Positions 1 through 8,132 of a stretch of DNA of 64,000 bases are shown in pieces. Source of the DNA: Phytohabitans aurantiacus (GTDB lineage Bacteria; Actinomycetota; Actinomycetes; Mycobacteriales; Micromonosporaceae); NCBI RefSeq assembly GCF_027923225.1, contig NZ_BSDI01000015.1, positions 57,991 to 121,990 on the forward strand, written 5' to 3'. The first letter of the stretch is position 1; every line of letters begins with the position of its first letter. The notes beneath the pieces are model-generated. The model was not told the origin of the DNA, did no database searches, and saw only the letters and a program-made list of their open reading frames with translations. Both the position numbers and the translations under genes were made by a program.

Positions 1-218
1 CTCATCGCCGCGTCGGGCGGCATCCCGAAGCATCGGGCGAGCACGAGGTGCAGGATGGCCGCGCGCGCCTCGATCTCGGCGGTCGGGCGCAACTCCACCT
101 GGTCGCCGGGCTCCCAGACGAGCGGGAACTGCGGGGGTGGCAGGGGCAGGCGCAGCTGGCGCAGCACTTCGACGCTGGCGGCGCGGACGGATCTAGGGTC
201 AGGGGCGGTTACCACCAC
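1..218 (-). CDS. Partial protein, DUF4272-like N-terminus
   Basis: The start of a minus-strand gene that runs off the left edge; about 72 codons are visible. The likely start is one of two adjacent GTG codons at 218 and 215. The visible protein begins VVTAPDPRSVRAA and then has a proline-rich LRLPLPPPQFPLVWEPGD segment followed by ELRPTAEIEARAAILHLVLAR. From memory this resembles the N-terminus of DUF4272 proteins of actinomycetes, whose function is not known, but I could not compare it. It lies 60 bases downstream of the thymidine phosphorylase gene on the same strand, so it may be cotranscribed with it. Confidence 0.5.
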   Translation of the reverse strand, partial: MVVTAPDPRSVRAASVEVLRQLRLPLPPPQFPLVWEPGDQVELRPTAEIEARAAILHLVLARCFGMPPDAAM

Positions 219-278
219 GGTGTCAGTTCCCTGCTGGTCGCGACGTACTTTCCCCCTGGGCCGGAAGGATAGCGCCGC

Positions 279-1550
279 TCAGGCGACGCGGTCGAGCACC
301 AGGGGGCGGTTGGCTGGCGCGGCGTCGCCGATCACGACCGCGCCGCCGGCCGCGTCGCGCGCCGCCGCGATCCGGCTGGCTTCGTCGGTACGCAGCTCGT
401 AGAGCGCTTCTCCGGCCTGTACGGGGTCACCCGGCTTCTTGTGCAGCATCACGCCCGCGGCCGCGCTGACCGGGTCTTCCTTGCGTGCCCGGCCGGCGCC
501 CAGCCGCCAGGCGGCCACCCCGATGGCGTACGCGTCGACCGCCGTCACGAAGCCGTCGCGCTCGGCACGGACGGTCTCGGTCTCCCGGGCGACCGGCAGC
601 GGCGCGTCCGGGTCGCCGCCCTGTGCCCGGATCATCGCCCGCCAGCTGTCCATGGCGCGCCCGTCGGCGAGCGCCTTCGCGGGGTCGGCGTCCAATCCCG
701 CGGCGGCGAGCATCTCGCGGGCCAGCGTCAGCGTCAGCTCGACGATGTCCGGCGGCCCGCCACCGGCCAGTACCTCGACCGACTCGGCGACCTCGACCGC
801 GTTGCCGACGGCGAGGCCGAGCGGGGTGGACATCTCGGTGAGCAGGGCGACCGTGCGCACGCCGTGCGCCCCGCCGAGCTCCACCATCGTGCGGGCGAGC
901 TCGCGGGCGTCCTGCGCCGACTTCATGAACGCGCCCGAGCCCACCTTGACGTCGAGCACCAGCGCGCCGGTGCCCTCGGCGATCTTCTTGCTCATGATCG
1001 AACTGGCGATCAACGGGATCGCCTCGACGGTGCCGGTGACGTCGCGCAGGGCGTACAGCTTGCGGTCCGCCGGGGCGAGGCCCTCACCGGCGGCGCAGAT
1101 GACCGCGCCCACGTCCTGGAGCTGTGCGATGAACTCGTCGTTGCTCAGGGCGGCGCGCCAGCCGGGGATGGCCTCCAGCTTGTCGAGGGTGCCGCCGGTG
1201 TGCCCGAGGCCGCGCCCGGACAGCTGGGGAACCGCCGCGCCGCACGCCGCCACGAGCGGGGTGAGCGGCAGCGTGATCTTGTCGCCGACGCCGCCCGTGG
1301 AGTGCTTGTCGGCGGTCGGGCGGGACACGCCGGACAGGTCGAGCCGCTCGCCGCTGGCGATCATCGCGGCCGTCCACCGCGCGATCTCGCCGGGCGTCAT
1401 GCCGCGTAGCAGGATCGCCATCGCGAGCGCGGACATCTGCTCGTCGGCGACCGCCCCACGGGTGTACGCGTCGACCACCCAGTCGATGGCCGCGTCGGAC
1501 AGTACGCCGCCGTCCCGCTTGGTCCTGATCACGTCTACAGCGTTGAACAC
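279..1550 (-). CDS. deoA: Thymidine (pyrimidine-nucleoside) phosphorylase
   Basis: A cytosolic salvage enzyme that splits thymidine or deoxyuridine with phosphate into base and deoxyribose-1-phosphate. At 423 residues it has normal length for the family. Seen directly: the phosphate-loop segment KHSTGGVGDKITLPLTPL, the family signature SGRGLGHTGGTLDKLEA, and the C-terminal domain ending in the hairpin MLHKKPGDPVQAGEALYEL typical of pyrimidine-nucleoside phosphorylases. It follows cdd by 7 bases, and the pair sits downstream of a nucleoside-type ABC importer, so uptake, deamination and phosphorolysis form one pathway. The alternative name pdp (broad pyrimidine specificity) cannot be excluded. 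Confidence 0.95.
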   Translation of the reverse strand: MFNAVDVIRTKRDGGVLSDAAIDWVVDAYTRGAVADEQMSALAMAILLRGMTPGEIARWTAAMIASGERLDLSGVSRPTADKHSTGGVGDKITLPLTPLVAACGAAVPQLSGRGLGHTGGTLDKLEAIPGWRAALSNDEFIAQLQDVGAVICAAGEGLAPADRKLYALRDVTGTVEAIPLIASSIMSKKIAEGTGALVLDVKVGSGAFMKSAQDARELARTMVELGGAHGVRTVALLTEMSTPLGLAVGNAVEVAESVEVLAGGGPPDIVELTLTLAREMLAAAGLDADPAKALADGRAMDSWRAMIRAQGGDPDAPLPVARETETVRAERDGFVTAVDAYAIGVAAWRLGAGRARKEDPVSAAAGVMLHKKPGDPVQAGEALYELRTDEASRIAAARDAAGGAVVIGDAAPANRPLVLDRVA

Positions 1551-1557
1551 GGCTGCG

Positions 1558-2247
1558 TCACCCCTCTCCCGGCGGCGGTCCCTCGCCGACCCAGCGCATC
1601 GTGCCGTCTTCGTTCACCTGCACCACGCGCGGCGTGCGCGCCCGGCCCCAGGCGATGGCGTCGTCGACGTCAGGCCAGGTGGGCGCCTCTTCCAGGATGC
1701 CCGTCTCGCCCCCGTCGGTGCCGGTGGACTGGTCCCAGTACCCGGTCCAGACCCGCTTGCCGTCGGCGAGATCCGGGTGCACGAACACCGTGCCGCGCCC
1801 GCGCCACCGCATCAGCCGAGGCGGTACCGGCGACTTGCCGCCCTCGTCGCGGATGGCCGCCGCGATCAGGTCGTTGGGACCGAACGCGTGCGGCAGCAGC
1901 TCGTCGACCCGCAGCGGGCGTGGCACGGCCTCGACGAGGCAGTCCGGCCCGCCGTGCTCCAGCAGCAGCTGCCGGCAGCGCCCGCACGGCATGAGCGGCT
2001 GCCCGTCGCCGTCCACGCAGGACACCGCGATGAGCCGGCCGCCGCCGGTGGCGTGCAGCGAGGAGACCAGGCCGCACTCGGCGCACAGGGTCACGCCGTA
2101 CGAGGCGTTCTCCACGTTGCAGCCGACCACGATCCGGCCGTCTTCGACGAGCCCGGCGACCCCGACCGGAAAGTTCGAGTACGGCGCGTACGCGGTGCGC
2201 ATCGCCTCGACGGCGGCCGCCCGCAACTCCCCCCAGTTGATCTCCAC
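1558..2247 (-). CDS. cdd: Cytidine deaminase with long C-terminal extension
   Basis: Converts cytidine or deoxycytidine to uridine or deoxyuridine, using a catalytic zinc. The zinc site is complete: C55-A-E57 and P87-C88-x2-C91, with the substrate-binding NVENASYG motif at 44-51. The deaminase fold ends near residue 135, where most tetrameric homologues stop. This protein continues to residue 229 with a segment rich in Trp (RGTVFVHPDLADGKRVW, then TGYWDQST) of a type I do not recognise. The next gene, deoA, starts 7 bases after the stop, so cotranscription is likely. The permease gene upstream ends 10 bases before the ATG. Confidence 0.92.
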   Translation of the reverse strand: MEINWGELRAAAVEAMRTAYAPYSNFPVGVAGLVEDGRIVVGCNVENASYGVTLCAECGLVSSLHATGGGRLIAVSCVDGDGQPLMPCGRCRQLLLEHGGPDCLVEAVPRPLRVDELLPHAFGPNDLIAAAIRDEGGKSPVPPRLMRWRGRGTVFVHPDLADGKRVWTGYWDQSTGTDGGETGILEEAPTWPDVDDAIAWGRARTPRVVQVNEDGTMRWVGEGPPPGEG

Positions 2248-2257
2248 AACCCTGACC

Positions 2258-3547
2258 TTAGCCCTTGATGTACGGCTTGCCGTCGGCCGCGGGGGCGCGC
2301 ACGCGACCGACCAGGCCGGCCACCGCGAAGATCGTTGCCAGGTACGGCAGCATCGCGGTGAACTGGCTGGGAATCACGCTGTTGATCGCGCTCAGGTACG
2401 TGCCGAGCTGGTCGGCGAACCCGAAGAAGAGCGCGGCCAGCAGGGCGCCCGTCGGGCTCCAGCGTCCGAAGATCAGCGCGGCCAGCGCGATGAAGCCCTT
2501 GCCGCCGATCATGTTCTTGGTGAACGAGTACAGCAGCAGCGTGTACGAGGCACCGCCGATACCCGCCACGACGCCGGCGAGCAGCACGTTGCGGTACCGC
2601 AGCCCGAGCACCCGCACGCCCAGCGTGTCGGCGGCCGTCGGGTGCTCGCCCACCGACCGGGTGCGCAGGCCCCACCGCGTGCGGAACAGCGCGACGTGGA
2701 TGACCGCCACCAGGATCAGCGCGGTGTACAGGAAGATGTTGCCGCGAAACAGCGCCGGCCCGAGCACCGGGATGTCCTTGAGCAGCGGGATCTCCCACAC
2801 GCCGAAGTGCGGCGGCTGGTTGTACTTCTGCTGGTCGGTCTGCATGAGGCGCTCGTAGAGGAAGCCCGTCAGGCCGACCGCGAACAGGTTGAGCACGATG
2901 CCCATGACGACCTGGTCGACCAGGTACCGGATCGCGAAGACGGCGAGCAGCAGCGACACGAACGCACCGCCCAGCGCCGCCGCGAACAGTCCCGCCCAGG
3001 CGCTGCCGGTCATCGTGCCGACCAGCGCGCCCGCGAAGGCGCCCATGAGCAGCTGGCCCTCGATCGCCACGTTGACCACGCCGGACCGTTCGCACAGCAC
3101 GCCCGCGAGCGCGCCGAAGATCAGCGGTACCGCCAGCAGGAACGTGCCTCGGACCATGTTGACCAGCGGCATGAAGTTCTGGCCGGCGGGCGCGGCGGAG
3201 ATCTGCCAGCAGAGGAACGACAGGATCAGCCCTATGACGCCGACGCCGAGCATCCAGGAAAACCACTTCTTGCCCGGCATGGCGATCAGCACGGCACCGG
3301 CCACCGCCGCGAGCACTCCGAAGAGGATCGCCCCGACCGTACCGTTGATCTTGAGTGCGGCACCGCTGGCGTTTTCGCTGAGCGTGAACCGGACGGTCTC
3401 GGACGTGGCCAGAGCTCCGAAGATCACGGCGGCCAGCGCACCGGCGACCAGGAACCCGACACCGACCTTGCGGGAGCGGGTCCAGAAGCTGACTGGTACC
3501 TCAGCGACCGCGACGTCGTCCGCGGTGATGGTGGACACCCCGCTCAC
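2258..3547 (-). CDS. Nucleoside ABC transporter permease, second subunit
   Basis: An inner-membrane permease of the BMP/nucleoside importer class (NupQ/YufQ-like). The open frame continues upstream, but the start chosen is the GTG at 3547 that overlaps the previous permease stop as GTGA; this gives 429 residues beginning MSGVSTITADDVAV. Several hydrophobic helices follow, then the family segment CERSGVVNVAIEGQLLMGAF and a late QVVMGIVLNLFAVGLTGF region. The N-terminus is longer than in simple homologues and holds extra helices (about residues 30-150). It pairs with the permease at 3544-4791 and the ATPase at 4788-6305. Confidence 0.9.
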   Translation of the reverse strand: MSGVSTITADDVAVAEVPVSFWTRSRKVGVGFLVAGALAAVIFGALATSETVRFTLSENASGAALKINGTVGAILFGVLAAVAGAVLIAMPGKKWFSWMLGVGVIGLILSFLCWQISAAPAGQNFMPLVNMVRGTFLLAVPLIFGALAGVLCERSGVVNVAIEGQLLMGAFAGALVGTMTGSAWAGLFAAALGGAFVSLLLAVFAIRYLVDQVVMGIVLNLFAVGLTGFLYERLMQTDQQKYNQPPHFGVWEIPLLKDIPVLGPALFRGNIFLYTALILVAVIHVALFRTRWGLRTRSVGEHPTAADTLGVRVLGLRYRNVLLAGVVAGIGGASYTLLLYSFTKNMIGGKGFIALAALIFGRWSPTGALLAALFFGFADQLGTYLSAINSVIPSQFTAMLPYLATIFAVAGLVGRVRAPAADGKPYIKG

Positions 3548-4791
3548 CAGCCCTTCGCCATGCTCGTCGAGAGGCGCGCGGCGCGTGCGGCCCGCAACCG
3601 GAAGATCGCCTTCACCAGCGCCGGCGCGGCGATGAAGATGACGATCAGCGCCTGGAGCACGGTGACCAGCTCCAGCGAGATACCGCTGAACGACTGCATC
3701 GTGTTGCCGCCGGCCCGCAGCGCGCCGAAGAGCAGGGCGGCGAGCGCGACGCCCCACGGTTTCACGCGGCCGAGCAGCGCGACCAGGATGCCGTCGAAGC
3801 CGATCTGCGCGACGACCGCCGGTGTGAGCGCGTTGGCGGTCGAGCCGATCACCATGTTGGCGCCGCCCAGACCGGCCAGCGCGCCCGAGATCACCATGAC
3901 CATCGTGTACGTCGCGGTGACGCTGATGCCAGCCGTGCGGGCGGCGTCCGGGTTGGCGCCCACCGCGCGCAGCTCGAAGCCGAACGTGGACCGGTCGAGC
4001 AGCCACGCCACCGCCCAGGTGGCCGCGACCGCGAGCAGGATGCCGGCGTGCACGCGCAGGTCGTCGCCCAGCAGCCGGGGCAGCTGGGCCGACGAGTCGA
4101 CCGGCTTGCTGATCGCGTCGGTGCGCTCGGGGTTGTGCACGCCGCCCTGGATGATGATCCAGCTCAGGAAGTACAGCGCCACGTAGTTGAGCATGATCGT
4201 GTTGATCACCTCGTGGGCGCCGGTACGCGCCTTGAGGAAGCCCGGAATGAAGCCCCAGATCGCACCGCCGACCGCGCCGGCCAGCAGCGCCACGATCAGG
4301 TGGATGACCGGCGGGAGCGGCAGCAGGAAGCCGGCCAGCGCGGTCAGGATCACGCCCACCGTGGCCTGGCCCTGCGCGCCGATGTTGAACAGGCCGCCAC
4401 GGAACGCCAGCGCCACCGACAGGCCGGTGAAGACCAGCGGCGCGGTGTACGTCAGCGTCTCGGAGATCGGCGCGAACACCGGCTGCCAGGCGCCGTCGCC
4501 GCTGATCCAGGCGCTCACCGCCTCGGGGTTCACGATCGCGCCCTTGAAGAGGTTGGCGTACGCCTCGCTCACCACGGTCCAGCTGCTGTTGAGCGCGTCG
4601 CTGGGGCGCGAGGTGATGTAGCCGTAGGTGGTGAGCACCTCCGGGTCGGAGACGATCATCAGGATCGCGCCGATGACCAGGGCGAGCACGACCGCGAGCA
4701 CCGTGACGGTGACGGTGTTGGCCGCCCAGAGGTTCTGGAGGAAGAGCTGTCCGAGGGTGGGACGCTTCTCTTCCTGAGCGTTGTCACTCAT
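3544..4791 (-). CDS. Nucleoside ABC transporter permease, first subunit
   Basis: A 415-residue polytopic membrane protein, the first of two permease subunits of a BMP-family nucleoside importer (NupP/YufP-like). Seen: a hydrophilic start, a helix at about 25-47, a periplasmic stretch, then the family-typical GLSVALAFRGGLFNIGAQGQ segment and INTIMLNYVALYFLSW. The ATG at 4791 overlaps the stop of the ATPase gene by four bases (ATGA) and its own stop overlaps the next permease start (GTGA), so the three subunits are probably translationally coupled in equal amounts. Confidence 0.92.
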   Translation of the reverse strand: MSDNAQEEKRPTLGQLFLQNLWAANTVTVTVLAVVLALVIGAILMIVSDPEVLTTYGYITSRPSDALNSSWTVVSEAYANLFKGAIVNPEAVSAWISGDGAWQPVFAPISETLTYTAPLVFTGLSVALAFRGGLFNIGAQGQATVGVILTALAGFLLPLPPVIHLIVALLAGAVGGAIWGFIPGFLKARTGAHEVINTIMLNYVALYFLSWIIIQGGVHNPERTDAISKPVDSSAQLPRLLGDDLRVHAGILLAVAATWAVAWLLDRSTFGFELRAVGANPDAARTAGISVTATYTMVMVISGALAGLGGANMVIGSTANALTPAVVAQIGFDGILVALLGRVKPWGVALAALLFGALRAGGNTMQSFSGISLELVTVLQALIVIFIAAPALVKAIFRLRAARAARLSTSMAKGW

Positions 4792-6305
4792 GCCGCCTCC
4801 TCACCCTGGATGCCGGCCATCAGCAGGCCGATCTCCTCGCGGGGCGTGTCCGGGGGCACGATCGCCAGGATCTTGCCGCGGTACATCACCGCGATCCGGT
4901 CGGCCAGCCCGATGACCTCGTCCAGCTCGCTGGAGACCAGCAGTACGGCGGTGCCGATGTCGCGCTCGTGCACGATCCGGCTGTGGATGAACTCGATGGA
5001 GCCCACGTCGACGCCGCGAGTGGGCTGGGCGGCCACGAAGAGCTTGAGGGGGCGGGACATCTCCCGCGCCACGATGACCTTCTGCTGGTTACCGCCGGAG
5101 AGGGTGCCGACCGCCGACTCGGACGACGGGGTACGCACGTCGAACTGCTCGATCCGCTCCTTGGCGGAGTTGGCGATCGCGTCCGGCTTGAGCGCGAACC
5201 GGCTGCCGAACGGCGGCCGGTCGTAGATGTCGAGCACCAGGTTTTCCGCGACGGTGAACTCCTTGACCAGGCCGTCGACGCTGCGGTCCTCGGGCACGTA
5301 CCCGACACCGGCGTTCAGGACCTTCTTGGTCGTCCAGCCATCGACCCGCTGACCCGCGAGCGTCACACGACCGGCGAGGGCCGGTCGTAGCCCCATGATG
5401 GCTTCGATCAGCTCGGTCTGGCCGTTGCCCTGTACGCCCGCGATGCCGAGCACCTCGCCCGAGTGGACGGTGAGGTCGACGCCGGCGACCGCCTGATGGC
5501 CGCGCTCGTCGGCGACCACGAGCCCTTCGACCTGCAGGACCGGGTCACCCGCCTCCTTCGGCTCCTTGGCGACGGTCAGGCTCACGTTGCGGCCCACCAT
5601 GAGGGCGGCGAGCTCGTCGCGGCTCGCGTCGGGCGTGGCGGTGCCGACGGTACGCCCACGGCGGATCACGGTGATCCGGTCGGCGATCGCCTTCACCTCG
5701 CCGAGCTTGTGGGTGATGAAGACGATGGACTTGCCCGCCTCCTTGAGCGACCGCATGACCGTGAGCAGGTCTTCGGTCTCCTGTGGAGTGAGCACCGCGG
5801 TCGGCTCGTCGAGGATCAGCAGGTCGACCTCGCGGGTCAACGCCTTGACGATCTCGACACGCTGCTGGATGCCGACCGGCAGGTCTTCGATGACCGCGTC
5901 GGGGTCGACCCGCAGGCCGTACCGGGTGGAGACCTCTTCCACGTCGCGGCGGGCCCGGCGGTGGTCGAGGAAGCCCGCGATGCCGCCGCGCACCTTTTCG
6001 GCGCCGAGCATGACGTTTTCGGCCACGGTGAAGACCGGTACCAGCATGAAGTGCTGATGGACCATGCCGATGCCGGCGCCGATCGCGTCGCGCGGGCTGC
6101 GGATCTGGACCGGCTTGTCGTCGACGAGGATCTCGCCTTCGTCCGGCTGGAGGAGGCCGTACAGGACGTTCATCAGCGTCGATTTGCCGGCGCCGTTTTC
6201 GCCCAGCAGCGCATGGATCTCGCCCGGCTCGACGGTCAGGTCGATGTGGTCGTTGGCGACCAGGTCACCGAATCGCTTGGTGATGCCCCGCAGTTCCAGC
6301 TTCAC
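4788..6305 (-). CDS. Nucleoside ABC importer ATPase, two ABC domains
   Basis: A 505-residue cytoplasmic ATPase with two nucleotide-binding domains in one chain, the RbsA/MglA-like architecture used by BMP-type importers (NupO/YufO). Domain 1 has Walker A GENGAGKST at 35-43 and LILDEPTAVLTPQE as Walker B, but a reduced signature LPVGIQQR. Domain 2 has the degenerate Walker A GVQGNGQTE and an intact LSGGNQQK signature. This asymmetry is normal for the family, where one site is usually inactive. The substrate is inferred to be nucleosides from the neighbouring cdd and deoA genes. Confidence 0.93.
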   Translation of the reverse strand: MKLELRGITKRFGDLVANDHIDLTVEPGEIHALLGENGAGKSTLMNVLYGLLQPDEGEILVDDKPVQIRSPRDAIGAGIGMVHQHFMLVPVFTVAENVMLGAEKVRGGIAGFLDHRRARRDVEEVSTRYGLRVDPDAVIEDLPVGIQQRVEIVKALTREVDLLILDEPTAVLTPQETEDLLTVMRSLKEAGKSIVFITHKLGEVKAIADRITVIRRGRTVGTATPDASRDELAALMVGRNVSLTVAKEPKEAGDPVLQVEGLVVADERGHQAVAGVDLTVHSGEVLGIAGVQGNGQTELIEAIMGLRPALAGRVTLAGQRVDGWTTKKVLNAGVGYVPEDRSVDGLVKEFTVAENLVLDIYDRPPFGSRFALKPDAIANSAKERIEQFDVRTPSSESAVGTLSGGNQQKVIVAREMSRPLKLFVAAQPTRGVDVGSIEFIHSRIVHERDIGTAVLLVSSELDEVIGLADRIAVMYRGKILAIVPPDTPREEIGLLMAGIQGEEAA

Positions 6306-6328
6306 CGGCTTCCTCCCTAGTGGAGACC

Positions 6329-6358
6329 AAGGCGCCCCTCAGGCTCGAGGGGCGCCTT
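6329..6358 (-). terminator. Hairpin between lipoprotein and ATPase genes
   Basis: A perfect 12-bp stem (AAGGCGCCCCTC with GAGGGGCGCCTT) and a 6-base loop, placed between the binding-protein stop at 6371 and the ATPase start at 6305. There is no long U run. Its position suggests partial termination or 3'-end protection, so that more binding protein than transporter is made, as in other importer operons. That role is inference. Confidence 0.7.
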
Positions 6359-6370
6359 GTTCACAGGACC

Positions 6371-7453
6371 TTACTTGGGCTGAGCCGCCGAGGTGACCTT
6401 GATCGTGCCGGCGATGATGTCGGCCTTGAGCTTGTCGACCTCAGCCTTCAGGTCGGCCGGGACCTTGCTGTCGAACTCGTGGTACGGCGCGATGGAGACG
6501 CCGTTGTTCGCGAGCGTGCCGAGGAAGCCCGCCGAGCTGGAGAGCGTCTCGCCCTTGGCGCCCTTGAGCACGGCGTCCTTCACGGCGTCCGGGATGTTCT
6601 TGACGACGGTGGTGAGGAATGTCGAGCAGTACTGCTGCGCGCTCTCGCACCCGTCGACGTCGACCCAGATCACGCTGTACGCGCCGTTGGCGGCCTGCGC
6701 CGCGGCGGCCGTACCCAGACCGGCGCCACCGGCCACCGGCATGATCACGTCGGCGCCCTGGGCGACGAGCGTGTCGCTGACCTTCTTGCCCTCGTCCTGC
6801 TTGACGAAGTCGTTGGTGAACGAGCCCTTCTGGGTGCTCTTGTTCCAGCCGAGCACCTGGACGTTCTTGCCCTTGGCCTTGTTGTACTCGGCCACGCCGT
6901 CGGCGAACCCGTCCATGAAGATCGTCACCGGCGGAATCGGCAGGCCGCCGTAGGTGCCGACCTTGCCCGACTTCGAGTACCCGGCGGCCAGGTAGCCGGC
7001 CAGGAACGCCGCCTGCGCGGTGTCGAACTGCATCGGGTAGACGTTGGTGGCCGCCAGCTTCGCGTCGACGATGCCGAACTGCTGGCTCGAGTTGGCCGCG
7101 GCCACCTTCTGCGTCGCGTCGCCCATGAGGCCGCCCACCGCGAGGATGAACTTGCACTTCTGGTTGACGTACTGCGTCAGGTTTGGCTCGTAGTCGGCCT
7201 CAGCCGTCGAGGCGACGTACTTTGGATCGATGTTCTTATCTTCAGCCGCGGCCGCCTGAACGCCCTTCCACGCGGAGGTGTTGAACGAACGGTCGTCGAT
7301 GCCGCCGACATCGGTCACCATGCAGGCGGTGTACTTCTCGGCGGTCGTGCCGCCGGTGTCTTCTTCCGGAGCGTCACCACACGCGGCGGCGCTCAATGCG
7401 AGCCCGCCCACCGCGATAATCGAGACGACCCGCATACCTCGCGCAGAGCGCAA
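6371..7453 (-). CDS. BMP-family substrate-binding lipoprotein
   Basis: The surface-anchored binding protein of the nucleoside importer (BmpA/PnrA-like), about 360 residues. The start chosen is TTG at 7453, because AAGGAG lies six bases upstream and the result is a compact signal peptide, RSARGMRVVSIIAVGGLALS, followed by the lipobox AAAC and a Gly/Asp linker. ATG at 7435 is an alternative start. The mature part has the BMP features VTDVGGIDDRSFN, VGGLMGDATQKVA and DVIMPVAGGAGLGT. It is the first gene of the importer operon and is separated from the ATPase by a strong hairpin. Confidence 0.9.
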   Translation of the reverse strand: MRSARGMRVVSIIAVGGLALSAAACGDAPEEDTGGTTAEKYTACMVTDVGGIDDRSFNTSAWKGVQAAAAEDKNIDPKYVASTAEADYEPNLTQYVNQKCKFILAVGGLMGDATQKVAAANSSQQFGIVDAKLAATNVYPMQFDTAQAAFLAGYLAAGYSKSGKVGTYGGLPIPPVTIFMDGFADGVAEYNKAKGKNVQVLGWNKSTQKGSFTNDFVKQDEGKKVSDTLVAQGADVIMPVAGGAGLGTAAAAQAANGAYSVIWVDVDGCESAQQYCSTFLTTVVKNIPDAVKDAVLKGAKGETLSSSAGFLGTLANNGVSIAPYHEFDSKVPADLKAEVDKLKADIIAGTIKVTSAAQPK

Positions 7454-7635
7454 GACGGTCTCCTTCCCCACATGCACCGCGACGTGCGGTGTTTCCACGG
7501 TCGGGAGCGTACGCCCCCGACCGCCCGACGGCTGAGAATCGTGCACGGTTGTTTAGCCGCTGTTACCCGCCCGTGACCGGCGAGTACAGACAGCATGTTG
7601 CGGGTAGGGCCTCGTAGGTTTCTCCAAGAGACCTG

Positions 7636-7980
7636 TCACCAGAAGACGGCGACCGCCGCGTTACCGAGCGTGAGCGCGATGATGCCTATGAAGTGGCCGC
7701 GGTTGACGTCTTCCCGCTTCCGCGAGAAGAAGACCATCACGAAGATCATCAGCGCGATCACCAGCTTGACGGCCAGCTTGGCGGGGGCCGGCTCATCGTC
7801 GCCGCCACCGCGCAGCGGTGCCGCGAGCGCCAGCCCGGTGAGCACCTGGATGCCGGAGCCCCACAGCATCGCCCAGTTGATCCGCAGCTTCGCCGAGACG
7901 TACTGCACGATCGCGCCGCCGAGCAGCAGCGCGAAGCCGATGAGGTGGATGTACCGCAGGATCAGCCGAAGAGCTTCCAC
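7636..7980 (-). CDS. Small four-helix membrane protein
   Basis: A 114-residue protein beginning at GTG 7980 with four predicted membrane helices (roughly 5-28, 35-55, 66-84 and 96-113). A short charged linker, LRGGGDDEPAPAKL, lies between helices 2 and 3 and a basic SRKREDVNRGH loop between 3 and 4. The start MEALRLILRYIHLIGFALLLGG resembles small uncharacterised membrane proteins common in actinomycetes; I cannot name a function. It stands alone, with a large hairpin region upstream of it. Confidence 0.75.
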   Translation of the reverse strand: MEALRLILRYIHLIGFALLLGGAIVQYVSAKLRINWAMLWGSGIQVLTGLALAAPLRGGGDDEPAPAKLAVKLVIALMIFVMVFFSRKREDVNRGHFIGIIALTLGNAAVAVFW

Positions 7981-8002
7981 GCGGGCACTATACGGGTGAG
8001 CG

Positions 8003-8027
8003 CGCCTCGCCCCAGAGGGGCGAGGCG
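8003..8027. terminator. Perfect 11-bp GC-rich hairpin
   Basis: CGCCTCGCCCC and its exact complement enclose a 3-base AGA loop. It lies in the gap between two minus-strand genes, downstream of the larger nested palindrome at 8038-8124 in the direction of transcription. It would be a second terminator or processing hairpin for the gene at 8133-9140. There is no U tract. Confidence 0.6.
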
Positions 8028-8037
8028 AGGTCGTGCG

Positions 8038-8124
8038 CTGCTTTGCTCTGCTTCCCTGACGGCAACACCTGGCGCCCGCTATCCGGACGCCAGGTGTTGC
8101 CTATGAGGAAGCAGAGCAAAGCAG
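8038..8124. repeat. Long nested inverted repeat, likely terminator
   Basis: An outer pair of perfect 18-base arms (8038-8055 and 8107-8124) encloses a second perfect pair of 14-base arms (8061-8074 and 8088-8101). Together they form an 87-base cruciform or RNA hairpin with short internal loops and a 13-base apical loop. It begins 8 bases past the stop of the minus-strand membrane protein gene ending at 8133, so it probably terminates that transcript. The outer arm is less GC-rich than its surroundings. Confidence 0.8.
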
Positions 8125-8132
8125 GACGTGAG

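Noticed and set aside
439..4186. Very long open frames on the plus strand opposite deoA, cdd and the permeases
   Set aside because: They are mirror frames created by the strong third-position GC of the real minus-strand genes. Their translations are runs of Arg, Ala, Pro and Ser with no motif, while the minus strand encodes recognisable enzymes and transporters.
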